DNA of 64,000 bases, taken from Chelydra serpentina. Lineage: Eukaryota > Chordata > Testudines > Chelydridae. The DNA lies in contig JBAIAC010000218.1 of NCBI GenBank assembly GCA_037349315.1, positions 496,001 to 560,000 of the forward strand, given 5' to 3'. Positions 45,390 to 56,954 of the stretch are shown here, one piece after another. Position 1 is the first letter of the stretch. Every line of letters starts with the position of its first letter. The position numbers and the translations under genes are program-made. A model generated the notes under the pieces. That model did not search any database and was not told the DNA's origin. It saw only the letters and a list, made by a program, of their open reading frames with translations.

Positions 45390-45530
45390 ACCCCTGCCAA
45401 TCAGGCCGCGGCTCCCCCTCCGTGCGCGGTGACGTATCCCGCCCCAAGCCAATCGCAGCCCCCGCGTCCCGTGCGCGCTGGCGTCACAAGGGGCGGCTAT
45501 ATAAGCCGGCGGCGCCAGTCCCGCCCCCCT
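45390..45530 (+). promoter_or_regulatory. EIF1: EIF1 promoter in a CpG island
   Basis: Two CCAAT boxes (45397-45401 and 45449-45453), a CRE-like TGACGTA (45430-45436), GC boxes and a TATATAAG box (45498-45505) lie in order, putting the transcription start near 45530. CpG density is high from about 45250 to 46150. A TATA box together with a CpG island fits a strongly expressed housekeeping gene. Confidence 0.8.
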
Positions 45531-45670
45531 GACACGGTCTCGAGCCGCCACAGCGAAAGCATCACCCTCCCGAGAGAGACCCGCTCGAGCCGCTGCCGCC
45601 CTCCCTGCCCGGCCGACGCCCGCCCGCTCCCGCCGCCGCCTCCACCACCGAGGGAAGGGAAGCGTATCGT

Positions 45671-47283
45671 ATGTCCGCTATCCAGAACCTCCACTCCTTC
45701 GGTGAGGGCGGGGCCGGGGCGCGCGGGCGGGGGGATGGGCGGGGGGGCTCAGGTCCGGTCCCTGAGGCTCGCGGGGGGGTGGAGGCGGGGCCCCTCCCCT
45801 CCCCTCTCGCGGCGGGGGGGGGGGGATGCTCCGAGCCGCCTCCGGCCCCTCCCGGGGGCGGCGCCTGTCGGTGGCGCAGTTACTATTCCCCGGGTCGCTG
45901 CGTCAGCGGCAGGGGCGGGCTCTGCCGAGACGGACGCCGCCGCCGCCCAATAGCGAGCCTGGTTTCGATGGCGTCGGTTTTGGGGGGCGGGGCCGGAGTG
46001 GCGCAATCCCAGGCGGCGGGAGGGGCCTGCGGGCGCCGGGTCTCCGCGCTCCCCCCCCCGCTGCTCTGACGTCACTGCCCCGTGACGCCACGAGCCGCTC
46101 CCCGCGGGGGGGCAGCGGGGCTCACGCGCGCTCTCCCCCCCAGACCCCTTTGCTGATGCAAGTAAGGGTGATGACTTGCTCCCTGGCGGCACTGAGGACT
46201 ACATCCATATAAGGATCCAGCAGCGGAACGGCAGGAAAACCCTCACCACTGTCCAGGGCATCGCGGATGACTACGATAAAAAGAAACTGGTGAAGGCCTT
46301 CAAGAAGGTGGGGGCTGCCCCGGGGGAGCGGGGGTCTGGCTGCTCCCGGGGGGGGGGGGGGGAGCGGGGGGTGTTATGGGGCAGTGATGGGGGGGGGGAG
46401 CAGCGGAGGATGTTACCGGGCAGTGGAGGGGGACTGCACCTGGGGGGGGGGGGTGTTGAAACGTCAATGCTTCCAAGTTAATGGGGGGGGGTCCCAAAAG
46501 TACTTTGAGCTGACTAGTGGGTGCACATGAGGATAAATATTGGCCCGTAGAGATGCTGTTAAACTGAAGTCTCAACTGTATGAAGCAACTAGTTACAAAG
46601 CTTTGATTTAAAAAAAAAAAAAAACCCTTCCGGGAAGGGAACCAAGTACATGGAGTTCTCCCCATCTTTCCATACGGGGAAACGCTTGCATGGTGCATGC
46701 CTGCCTTCCTGCGTTATGAGACAGGCTGACATCTGACTGCACTGCATTTTTTGGCAAAATGTGATGTATTTATTTTTTTACTTGTAGAAATTTGCTTGCA
46801 ATGGTACTGTGATTGAACACCCTGAATATGGAGAAGTGATTCAGCTGCAAGGTGACCAGCGCAAGAACATATGCCAGTTCCTCATAGAGGTATGATGTTC
46901 CCTTCTAGGATTTGTGCTCCAGATTGTTTACTTGATCAACCATAGTATAATTTTGTTATAATTGAAGACATGCCTCTGTATGCTGTGGTTTAATGAGCTG
47001 TTAGTGTTGGATCTGTTACTTCCTCATACCAAAAGGTGAATAAGAATCAGAAGAGGGGGGTGGAGAGGTACTCAAGAAATTGCCTGCATTTTTCTCAAGC
47101 CATATATTGCTTATAATGTTCTTGCTTTTTTAGGGACTCAATCTTTTTAATGTCTCATACTTAGCCAGTATCTGAATGTCAGAGGTCCACCAGATTAGTG
47201 TTCTGTAAGACATGCTCATGTCTCTCTTTTCTTCGCAGATCGGTCTGGCTAAAGACGACCAGCTGAAGGTCCATGGGTTTTAA
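45671..47283 (+). CDS. EIF1: Translation initiation factor eIF1
   Basis: Coding exons: 45671-45701, 46144-46307, 46788-46889, 47239-47283; all GT-AG, joining to 113 residues, the exact length of vertebrate eIF1. eIF1 binds the 40S subunit near the P site, keeps the scanning complex open and rejects poor start codons. The protein starts MSAIQNLHSFDPFADASKGD and ends GLAKDDQLKVHGF, with the SUI1 core (RNGRKTLTTVQGIADDYDKK, then KNICQFLIE). Only a few conservative changes from the mammalian protein as I recall it are visible. The ATG has C at -3 and T at +4, a weak context conserved in this gene family and known to serve autoregulation. The gene lies between keratin and gastrin, as in mammals. 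Confidence 0.98.
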
Positions 47284-47442
47284 GTGCCTGTGGGTCTCTG
47301 ACGCTTTAAGTGAGAGGACGGCCTTGCGATGAGTAAAATCCCATTCTGTCCCTTGTCATAAGTTTAAAGCCAGCTGGATTGTGTAATGTAACCGTCTGAA
47401 GTCCACTGTTTAGTCTGGACTAGTAGTGTAACTCAGCGATGT

Positions 47443-47448
47443 AATAAA
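47443..47448 (+). terminator. EIF1: EIF1 proximal polyadenylation signal
   Basis: AATAAA 160 bases after the stop. The surrounding sequence (taataaactggcaagagcca, then tgctgtctcgtcttgctgtc) resembles the mammalian EIF1 3' UTR as I recall it. Confidence 0.75.
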
Positions 47449-48072
47449 CTGGCAAGAGCCATGCTGTCTCGTCTTGCTGTCCCTCATTTAAACCGAGGTA
47501 AATCAGGCAGTGTCCAGCCTGAAGCTAAAAATAACCAGAAGTTTGTGTTAAGTCCAGGGACTCAACATGTCTGTCCAGAGACTGTCTGAATATCTCTTCA
47601 GTCCAGCTTCCATTCCATGGAAATGGACTTTAATACTTGAGGTGCCTACTGTGGTCCTAATTGGCATGAGGCACCAAACATGAGCTGTGACGCTGAATGG
47701 GGAAATAGCATCCTGTAGGCAGGGCTTGCTTTTGGAGGTGTCAAGGTCTGGGCGCAAACTGACTGACCAAGAAGAGTGACCGAAGAAACCTGCCTTAGGA
47801 GATACCTGGATGAATGGCTTCTCCAAGGCTGAATGTCTCGACCTCAGGCCAAGGCAGCTGTTGGTATCCTTAATCCCAAAGATACAGGGGTAGAGTGCTC
47901 AAAGGAAACATTACCTTGGGTTAAACTTTTGACAAGGGATCAATTTTGGATCATTGTAGATAAAGCTGCAGAGCTTACATGTTACTAGTAACTGCTGCCC
48001 AGTGCCCTGTGAAGCAACAGATTCTTCGTTTCAGTTTTAATGTTGTATGTAATGTATTTAAACCCTTATTTA

Positions 48073-48078
48073 AATAAA
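48073..48078 (+). terminator. EIF1: EIF1 distal polyadenylation signal
   Basis: AATAAA (in taaataaaaatgg) about 790 bases after the stop, at the end of an AT-rich stretch. Mammalian EIF1 is known to have a long 3' UTR, so this is a likely main or alternative site. Confidence 0.6.
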
Positions 48079-48361
48079 AATGGTTTTCAAAAACATCTGC
48101 CTGGTGGATTCAGTTTCCTCTTTGAGCCAGAGGGTCTTTAGTTGCTCCTGTTCTTAATTTGGGGCTGTGTGGGGCTTCACCATATGCTAGTTAAGCGAAG
48201 AGGCTTGCTCTAGGGGGGCTGAGGGTGGAAAACGACCTTTGAGATGTGACTTGCCAAAGTCCAGGCGGCTTTCTTTGTTGCATCAGCTCCCATAGCCCTC
48301 CACGGCCATTAAACAACTTTCCATTGCTAGAACCGGCAGTAAGAGACATTGACACTGCCGA

Positions 48362-48515
48362 CAAGGTGGCTTCTTTAATTGGACCAGCTTCTGTTCACCT
48401 TGTATTAGGTGTGACCCCCTGAGAACCTTTCCCAGAGCTAAAGGAGGGCTTTCACCCCCAGAAGTTGATCCAATAAACGATTCTCACTCACCTTGTCATC
48501 CTGAGACCAACAGAA
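48362..48515. repeat. Dispersed repeat, copy 2 of 3 around EIF1
   Basis: Carries ctttaattggaccagcttct and, at the other end, gatccaataaacgattctca, then ctcaccttgtcatcctgaga, diverged versions of the inverted pair at 44285-44462. Confidence 0.6.
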
Positions 48516-50210
48516 CAACTCCGCAAACTGACCCACAGTCAAGACAGGAGCCTTGAAGCAGTTCCCATAGTGAGTAGGGGAGATCATGTGCCTAAAGTGA
48601 CAAGCAAACAGCAAGGGCTTTGCTGTACTGAGCCTCAGCCAGGCTGTTCATGTGATCGAGGCTAGTACCTTGTAAGTAGGCCTTTGCAGACAGGCAGCAT
48701 GGAAATACAGGTGAGATGGAGCACATGGTTTTGGATGAAACTAACGCATTGGACAATGATCACTGACTTCCTGTTTCTATAGGCTGGGGTTTGCACACCA
48801 ACTTGGTGCTTATTTAGCACAAAACAATTACTTCCTCTTTCCTAATTTGTCAGCCAAAGCAGTAAGCAAAGTGGTGAACAGACTCAGGCTGTTGGCCTCA
48901 CTTCCTTGTTAGAATAGCAAATCCCACCCACTGTTGCAGAATGAGGCAGCAGCTTGTTTGGAAGCATCATTTAAAAGATGTTTACACCTATGTGAATACC
49001 ATAAAGTGTCATCTTGTACAGGCTGTAATGAGCTGTCTGGTCCCTCTGCAACCTGTCTGTAGATAGATAGTGGGCTAGTTACATGGTTCTTCCTGATAAG
49101 TAGCATTACAAAATGGTCTTCCTTTGCCCTGTGAGGGAGTGATAGTCCCCAGCCATTGCTGTGCAAACATCTGGGCAGCCCTTCCCAGTGAGTTGCTCAG
49201 GTGGGATTTCTATGAAAAGTTAGAGCCCTGCTGTGGCCACTACCTGAGCCCATACAGGATTGAGGGGGTGTTTCCTCCTACACCCCTCTTCTCCCCCCCC
49301 CCCATTGTTACACCTCACAATACCGTAGCTGAAGGTCAGTAGTGTATGCAGCTGCCTTTCTAAGTCAAAATGTGGCAGCTACGTTTGTAGTGTTGGTGTT
49401 AGTGTGGATGGGCCTGAGTAGTTAATAGGCTGACCATGTCTGCTGTGGTGTAACTAGCCATGTTGGTCCCTTCCCAGATCTGGAGAAGCTCTGTGGCTTG
49501 GAAGCTCTCACCAATAGAAGTCACTCCAATAAGGGAACTCGCCCACCTTACGGCGTGAGCAGCAACGATCTGGGAGTTGGTTTGTGGGTGTCGAATACAG
49601 ACGTGCTCAGGAATGTGGCTTGAAGCTTAGCTGAGCACAATGAGGTTTTATGTAGGGTGAGACCCTTTTGTTCGGAGTGTTCTAGGGTTAGACATCTGCC
49701 AACAGAGCACAAACGCTGCCGAGGATTTACCATAATGGATCCGAACCCCTGCCAGACTCCTGGCTCGGCCTGACAGTTGCCTCACACCACCGAGGAGGGA
49801 TGTAACCCTAATAGAGAAGGAAAGATGGAGGTGGTGCAGTCTCAGCTCCACTTACATGGAACAAGTACGATCTAAGGCAGAGCTGGGAGCTGTCTGCTTT
49901 TTGCCTGACTGTTAAATTACAGCCGTGTCTGACTGGCTTCCCTGAAACAGCCCTTTGATGTCAGGCCTATTTTCCAGTGGGGCTCTCTGCTTGCTTTACA
50001 AACCTCTCCTGAGAGACTTGGCTACAATTACACAAAGCAGCAGGGAATCTCTTACAGAAGCAGAGTTAGAACAATGACTTTCTGTTCTTAGGGGAATGAC
50101 TGTAAATGGGGTGTGCTTGGCCAGGATTGAAATGGAGGGGATGGTTTGATGGGATAACATGATCTTGGCAATTAATTAACCTTTGACTATCAGTGGTAAA
50201 TAGGCCCAAT
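48516..50210. other. Intergenic; no gene seen
   Basis: Apart from the repeat copy at 49446-49560, nothing could be supported between EIF1 and the CR1 fragment. Confidence 0.5.
49446..49560. repeat. Dispersed repeat, copy 3 of 3 around EIF1
   Basis: The segment gtgtaactagccatgttggt, then agctctcaccaatagaagtc and actccaataagggaactcgc is a shorter, more diverged relative of the copy at 44285-44462. Confidence 0.5.
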
Positions 50211-50585
50211 GGCCGATGATGGGATGTTAAAGTTACTACAGAGAACTTTTTCCTTGGTGTCTGGCTTGAGTCTTGCCCATGTGCTCAGGGTTCAGTTGAT
50301 TGCCATATTTGGGGTCGGGAAGGAATTTTCCTCCAGGGTAGATCGGCAGAGGCCCTGGGGGGTTTTCGCCTTCCTCTGCAGCATGGAGCACGGGTCATTT
50401 GCTGGAGGATTCTCTGCATCTTGAAGTCTTTAAACCATGATTTGAGGACTTCAATTGCTGAGACATAGGGGAGAGGATTATTGCAGGAGTGGGTGGGTGG
50501 GATTCTGTGGCCTGCGTTGTGCAGGAGGTCAGACTAGCTGATCATAATGGTCCCTTCTGACCTTAAAGTCTGAGTCTATGAATGG
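50211..50585 (+). repeat. CR1 LINE 3' end, about 375 bp
   Basis: The longest CR1 fragment in the window. It includes gtcgggaaggaattttcctc, ggcagaggccctggggggtt, tttgaggacttcaattgctg and gaggtcagactagctgatca, then taatggtcccttctgacctt and the end motif agtctgagtctatga. 5'-truncated; the open frame seen at its start is part of the element's 3' region, not a host gene. Confidence 0.85.
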
Positions 50586-53214
50586 TGGGAGCAGTTTTCT
50601 GGGGGTTGGTAAATGGGATGTTCCACAGGGTGGAAACGTGACTGCACAAGTGTGAAGTCAGGTCTCCCGGAGATTCTCTTCCCCCCCCCCCACTCCCCCC
50701 CCCAAATAAGAGGTTTTTGTGTGAGTAATGTATGGCTGACAGGCATGAACATCAGACAAATGGCTTAGGGTTACTAATAGCCTCTTCCAGGGAAAAACCC
50801 CGGGGCTAGGGCCCTTGTTAACACTGTTTTCTGATCTCTAAAGGAAGCAGAGAAGGTCTTTGTCCAGGTTTTTTCACCTTTAGAAATTCAGGGTTTTCAT
50901 GAGGTGGACAGAAGTGATTTTTAAGCTGGACTGTTTAAAAGTGCCTCAGATCCTGGCCTCATTTAAATCAATGGGAGTTTTACCATTGATTTTCCCCCCT
51001 GGGACCAGGATTTCAATCTGTTTTAACCACTAATGGATTTATGGCAAGAAAAAAGTCTTTGTCGAAGATTTGATTGTCTTTCGGTTAATGAGCAAACTCT
51101 CAATGAACATCCCTGTGCCTTCCAAGAGAGTTGCCAGCAAACCAGAGGAGGGCTGACTTGATATTTTAAAGTTAAGGAACCAATCGAAGGAAATCTCTTT
51201 CCAAGCCTTCTGCCAGTCATAAATACACCAGAACGTGCATCAGCCCAATTGTAATTATTTCCAAACAAGCCCCACAAGACCCCTTCGTGGGTTTTAAGAA
51301 TTTGCTAGCCGTGCTGGCTGAAACAGCGGACTCTACTCAGTGCTCATAAAAGCCTGTTCTCCTCACGGTGATGCTCTAGCCACGCTACCCTCTGGTAATG
51401 CTGGTGGAACCTGTTACCTGACTTTACATCTCAGCCTGACACCACGAAAGCCTGATTCTGCTGCTGGGCTTCCCTGCTGCAAAAATCAGATACGCCAGTT
51501 AGGGCTTAGCTACAGGGGGAAGGTAGTCCAGTTACACCACTATAATTAAACTGATAGAGATACACTGGTCTGACTCCCATGTGGATGCTCTTATTCCTGT
51601 ATAAGGGGATTTTTGGAGGGTTTAGTTTGAACCCTGTTCCGAGTGACATTGTTTCCCCTTTAGACAAGGCCTTAGTCATTGGCCGCACTACTGAGTTCGA
51701 ACACACGAGGGAGCCACTTGCACACTAGAAGAGATTAACTGGGGGACTTGATCTTCATGTCCACTCTGAACCCTGAGACCTGGCTCTGTGCTCTGTCAGC
51801 CTGGCTGGGGAGACGGACCCCCCTGGCTGCTTTTGCCACCAAGGGCCTCGGGAACTCACCAAAGGGGGACAGTGCAGGTGGCCAAATATTTACTTACCTG
51901 CTGATGAACCCAGGGAAATGAGCAGCACATGTCTGTGGGTCACTCCTCAGATGCATCCAGTAGGACGGGGACTTTCCAGGGGCGAGTGACAGAGTGGGTG
52001 ACAGCAGCACTCGACTCAGATCAGCGGAAAGGCTCATTTAGCCCAGAGCGGCGGCATTAGGGGCCGCTAATTGCGGAACAATTTGTTTGTGTTGCCTGCA
52101 GGAAGTGCTCCAGGGAGCAAGCCATCGATTGGGGCGAAGCATTAGCTCTTGACACCTTCCTGGGCAGTCAGATCCTGTTTGTCCTGGGAGCCAAAGGGGA
52201 AGGATTTGCGCTGCTCGGGGCCTGTTTTGAATGTGGGTTAGGGGGCAGGGTGTGACCCTCCCAGAATGCGCCTGAGCCCAGAGCAGGATCCTTGGCCATT
52301 CGCTACCTAGCGATACGGGAGTTAGCATGGCACGGCCGAGGACTTTTCTTCCTGACCTTAGCTGGGACCCATCTTCTGTTCCCAGGTCTTTGTCTGGCCC
52401 TGGAAAAGAGGCTTCATCTCCCTGTGCTGTTCTGTGAGGGCAATGACACCGCCCCACCTCAGAGGGGCCGGGTGATGTGTCTCATCGTTTCCCTAGAGCG
52501 TGGCCCAATCCCTTTTCCCAGCACCGGGCCTTGGCTGCCCCCAGCTGTGTGTCTGGCGAAGCAGCTGGACCTGCCTCCAGTCTTCAGTTTAAATGAGCTC
52601 CGAATCCAGCTGCTGCAGACACGCTCGTTAACAGTCCAGGTTAATGTCCTGCCTCCGTGGAAATGGGGGAAGTGCTGTGAGAACTGGTAACAGACCAGTC
52701 CTGAGAGCTGGGCAGCGACGTGCCATTCAGAGTCTTGCCTCCCATGCTCTGAGTCTGCCTGGCGCTTTTCTCCCTAATCCCCCCCAGTTAACCCCCCCCC
52801 CAATCCCAGGTGCCCCAGACAAGTTCCGTCAGCCTCCTCCTGGCGATTGGGAACTGCCGGGGTGGGCTGGGATGTGTGGGCCGGGGGCCAGCTAGGCTGG
52901 GATCCTGTCTCCAGAGGGGGCCGATCGGCAGAGGGGGACCGGCTGGCTGAAGTGCCGCTGATGGGATGTGACAGACCCTGGCGGGACGTGAGCCCGAGGT
53001 TGGGGGGCAAGCAAGGCGTCAAGGGGGGAAAACTCCAGCCACGCAATGGGCAGGACAGCTCCTCCTCCGGTAGGAGAACGGCCTCGTCTCACACCACTGG
53101 CACCTGCACGTGTGATTTGCCAGCAGCTCCACAGCGTGCGTAGCGCTCACAATCCCGAGCGCGTAGCAGCCGAGCTCGGCACGGACCAGCGGTGCGCAGC
53201 AGCATAAGCACGGC
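50586..53214. other. Intergenic; no gene seen
   Basis: Changes from AT-rich to GC-rich near 52 kb. No exon, RNA gene or clear repeat could be supported. Confidence 0.5.
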
Positions 53215-53335
53215 CAGGCTGGGGCACCCAGCCCAGTGTCCTGTCTTCTGACAGTGGCCAGTGCCAGGCGCCCCAGAGGGAATGAACAGAGCAGGGCCAT
53301 TGGCAAGTGAGCCAGGCCCTGTCCAGTCCCGTAGC
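53215..53335 (-). repeat. CR1 LINE 3'-end fragment
   Basis: The segment agcccagtgtcctgtcttct, then gacagtggccagtgccaggc and agagggaatgaacagagcag is the reverse complement of the CR1 3' end seen at 40575-40738. Confidence 0.75.
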
Positions 53336-56020
53336 CCCAGTTTGCAGAGGCCGCGGCAGGAATTCAGGCTAAACAAAGACTTGTGGCAAAAACCAGAATC
53401 CAGCTCTGGTGGCTATGGGTGAAATCCGGCCCACACCGACGTCAAAGGGGCTTTGGGCTGAGGGGCTGGAGCCCCCACCCCACCCCGCTCTCCAGCGCCG
53501 CTACCTTGGAGGGCTCAGCGTCTCCTCACGCCCGCCCTGCCCGTTCCAAAGGAGAGGCCGGACCAGCTGCTGGCTGAGATCCTGTCCTGGCCCCTGACCC
53601 ATGGGAGCAGCGAGCGGGCGTCAGACCAGGTTGGCCCAAAGGCCTGGGCGCCGTTCCTCGCCGTGGCGCCTGTGGCCATGGGAGGGCTGGAGAGCAGCCG
53701 GCTCGCTGGGCGCAGGTGAGCCCGGGGCAGCTTTGCAAACGCCGGGCGGTGTCCCTTTGTCGGGTCGTTTGGGGGCAGCGCGCGACCCCCCCACGTTCGG
53801 CGGCAGGTTCCCTGCCTGGCAGGGCCGGCTCAGGACTGGAGCTGCCCCCGGGCTGGGCCCAGTGCTGTCCAGTGTGTGATGTGGGGCAAGCACAGGCCGT
53901 TTTCTCACGGGGCCGGGGCCCACGTCCTACGGGCCCCACTTTCCCGGCAGCCTCAGCAGAGAGGCCGAGGCGTGGCGGGGTCCCTGAGGCTGAGCTCGCT
54001 CCAGAACGGGCAGGAGGAAGCGCACTGGGGGAACTGACGCCGCCCGCTGCGCCCCCCCCCCTCCCCCCCAGCTGCTCCCTTGGTGATTAAGTGCCCGGGT
54101 GGCGGGTGATGCACTGACCTGCGGGTGCCCTGCGGTTAGTGGGCTCCTAGCACCCACCTGGGAACAGCTCCCTGGGCTTTGCACCGCGTCGATTCTCTAA
54201 ACAGTCGCGCACGATTCGCCCCATTGATTGCCAGAGTCAACAGCCCCCAGCCACAGCCCAGGGACGGGGCTGCCTTGAGGCCTTAAAAACGACCATTTGA
54301 AAAGGTCGCTGGGGAATTAAAAACGCATCTAGGGCGGAGCCCCCGTCAGCTCCCAAAGGATGCTCGGCTTCCCAGGGACAAAGGAGCGCCCCACCCTGCT
54401 GCCCCCTTGCCGGCTGCCCGTGTGATGCTGGGTTGACACAGGGGCTCCGGTGTGGGGGTTTCATGCCCAGCACGGACTGAAATCACCAGGGGGCAGGTGG
54501 GTTTGTCACACGAGAAAACACTTTGCTATTGGCGAGGTCCTGCAGCTGGGACCCATCTCGCACGGCACCCTAGTGCTCGCTAGCCCCACCCATAGCTTCC
54601 CCCTCCCCCGCCCCACGGAGCATGCACGCCGGTGGGACCCATTGCTGGTGCCCCCAGACAATGCACCTGCGATGGGGGGGGGGGGGGCCTGCAGTAATGA
54701 ACCCACTTTGTTGTTCACAGGCAGCAAAGCGGCCGGGGACGGGCGTGAGACTGCCAGGCATGGCACCCCCCCACACACACACACTCCCACTCCTCTGTGC
54801 TCGAGGGTCGCTTGCTTCCATTCCAGCCTAATGGCGCTTGGCATGAAAACAAGGGGATGGGCGAGCGCCCCGCCCCATTGCATTAACACCCCCACCCCCA
54901 CCCCCCAGTCTGTGAGCCCAGGGCTCTTAGCCCAGCCCCTGGCCTGGGCCTAGAGGCAAAGGGCCCAGCCCCCTTCACTCGCCCTGCGCACGCCAGGAAG
55001 CAGCGAGCCTGCCGCAGGGGCGCCGCAAACTAACCACTCCCTTGTGCGCCCATCCCCGCGCTGCCTTGGGGCCCGAGCTGCCGTGAGCTTGGTGGGGGCG
55101 CACAAGGGTGTCGGTGCAATGCCTGGTCCCCTCCCCGTGCAGAGCAGTAAATAACGCTCCCACGGCCCCCGCCCCTGCAGTGCCCGGTGGGTGGGAGCTT
55201 CGCCTCGCCGGCTCTGGAACACGCCGGGCACGTGGGCGGTGGCTGGAGATCAGTGGCTGCTCGTGGTGCTCTGGGGTTGGCTACAAGGGAGCGTGTGGTG
55301 GCTGGGGGTGGGGGGGTGACCCTGGCTTTAGCGTTTGCCCAGGACACCTGGGTCCGTGGCGCTGCGTGGACAGGTTGCTGCACCCAGCTGAGCCAGGCCT
55401 TACGGCTCAGCTGAACGACACAGACGTGGCCCCTGCCGATGGGTGTCCTGCCGCCCCCGCCTAGGACCCCGCCCTGCGCCCAGACGACATGGCCTGGCTC
55501 AGCCGGGCGGGGACAGGGCGCTGGGGTGATTCCCTGTTCAGGGGTGGGGGGACCCTGCCGCCCTGCCCCAATTCCCTGGCCCAGCCCTGGGGTGCCAGGT
55601 GGCTTGCGGGGGGGGGGGGTTCACCTGCTGGGGCCCCCTTTGCCGGGGAAGCTGAGGCACACTGGCTTGGGACCTGCCCTTTTCTTTAGCTGGCTCGTAC
55701 CTGGGATCAGCCATCAGGCCACCTAGGGGCTCATCTGGCTCGGGCCCCGCCCGCCGCCCCACCGGCTGGGTGGCCTTTGGCAGCTCGCGTGGCCGCTTTT
55801 CTCTACTGTGGCTTGGCTGCTTTGCTTGCCAGTGATTGGGGGGGGGGGGGGGGGGGGGGGGGGGAGGGGCCCTGAGTCCCATGCTACTAGCCCCTTTTTA
55901 CTATAATAATTCGCTCCCCTGGGCGAGCCGGGCCGCAGCCTGACGGGCCTTTTGGGCTGGACCAGTTGAGCCCCCCACGCAGCCCGGCACATGGCCTGTG
56001 ACGCACACCATACAGCCAGA
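53336..56020. other. GC-rich intergenic region upstream of gastrin
   Basis: High GC and CpG with open frames of up to about 170 codons on both strands, none with a recognisable domain. A 27-base poly-G tract lies at 55838-55864 and a short (AC)n run near 54770. It may contain distal gastrin regulatory sequence. Confidence 0.5.
55838..55864. repeat. Poly-G tract, 27 bases
   Basis: The longest homopolymer in the window, about 230 bp upstream of the gastrin TATA-like box. Length is likely polymorphic or uncertain in the read data. Confidence 0.9.
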
Positions 56021-56023
56021 GGG

Positions 56024-56104
56024 GGGGGGCGGGGCTGGGGAGACTGAAGGCGGGGCTTCTAGCCGGGGGGGTGGAGCCTAGCCCCCTGCACCGCCTTTAA
56101 AAAG
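56024..56104 (+). promoter_or_regulatory. GAST: Gastrin promoter
   Basis: Two GC (Sp1-type) boxes, ggggcggggctgg near 56027 and ggcggggct near 56050, precede a TATA-like TTTAAAAAG at 56096-56104. Sp1 sites are known to control mammalian gastrin. The transcription start is placed near 56127. Confidence 0.6.
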
Positions 56105-56126
56105 CAGGCGCTTGTCACCTGGCAAG

Positions 56127-56197
56127 ACAGAGGTGAAAATCTACCCCGAGGGGCCACCTGATTCCTTCCTCTGCTCGCTGCCGCAGGACTCCACGAG
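56127..56197 (+). other. GAST: Gastrin non-coding exon 1 (predicted)
   Basis: Sequence from the predicted start to a consensus donor (ccacgag|gtgagaa). It contains no ATG. Mammalian gastrin also has a non-coding first exon. The 5' edge is inferred from the TATA-like box and is approximate. Confidence 0.55.
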
Positions 56198-56954
56198 GTG
56201 AGAACATGGGGCGCCCTGTGCACGATTGTGGGGGGGGGGGATTCACGGCCCTGGGGCGTTCGTTCCACACATCGCCTCTAGGGGCTCCTTTTGCTCACGT
56301 CCCATGTGTCCTGTTTCTCCCACCCCAGCTATTTGTGTCACTGGCTCCACCGTCAACTGGCCGAGTCCCTAGTTTTCCGGCTGGTTCAAGGCAGGTGCCA
56401 AATCCTGCTGATGGGGCAAAGGGAGGTGCTGAGCCCCCCCCGCTCGTTCCCGGGGCCCAGGGTAGGCTTGGCCCCTGCTGGGCCCCTCCAGCGTGCTGGG
56501 GTTCCCAGCACCTCCCTGAGGCTGGCCACAGCCCGCTGGCCGGCTCGTCCCTCGGCTGCCGCCTCCAATTGTCTCGTGCTCCCTTGGCCCGGTTCTGCCC
56601 TGGCCAGCCCCATCCCCGGCTTGGTGTGAGCTGCTCAGCAGCAGCCCCCCCCCCCCACCCCCCCGCCCAGGGCTAGTGTGTGAACTGGGCTGGGGGGGTG
56701 CAGAGCCCCCCTGGGACTCCACCCGTCACTCCTGACACCACCGTGGCTTCTTGCTCTGAAAGCACCTGGCACTGATCTGGGTGCGGGGAGGGGGCTGCCC
56801 TGCCCCTGCCTAGAGCAGCCGCGGGGGGGCGGGGGCAGAGTCTATCCCTGGGGCAAACTCACCCCACTCTGCATGCCCCTCCTCCCCCGCTCTCGGGGAG
56901 GCTGCTGCAGCACAACTCTGCCCCAGCACCGGCCCCGTCTCCTCCCTTGCAGCC

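Noticed and set aside
45171..45953. 260-codon plus-strand frame across the EIF1 promoter and first exon
   Set aside because: GC-driven open frame in a CpG island; the EIF1 exon is read in a different frame.
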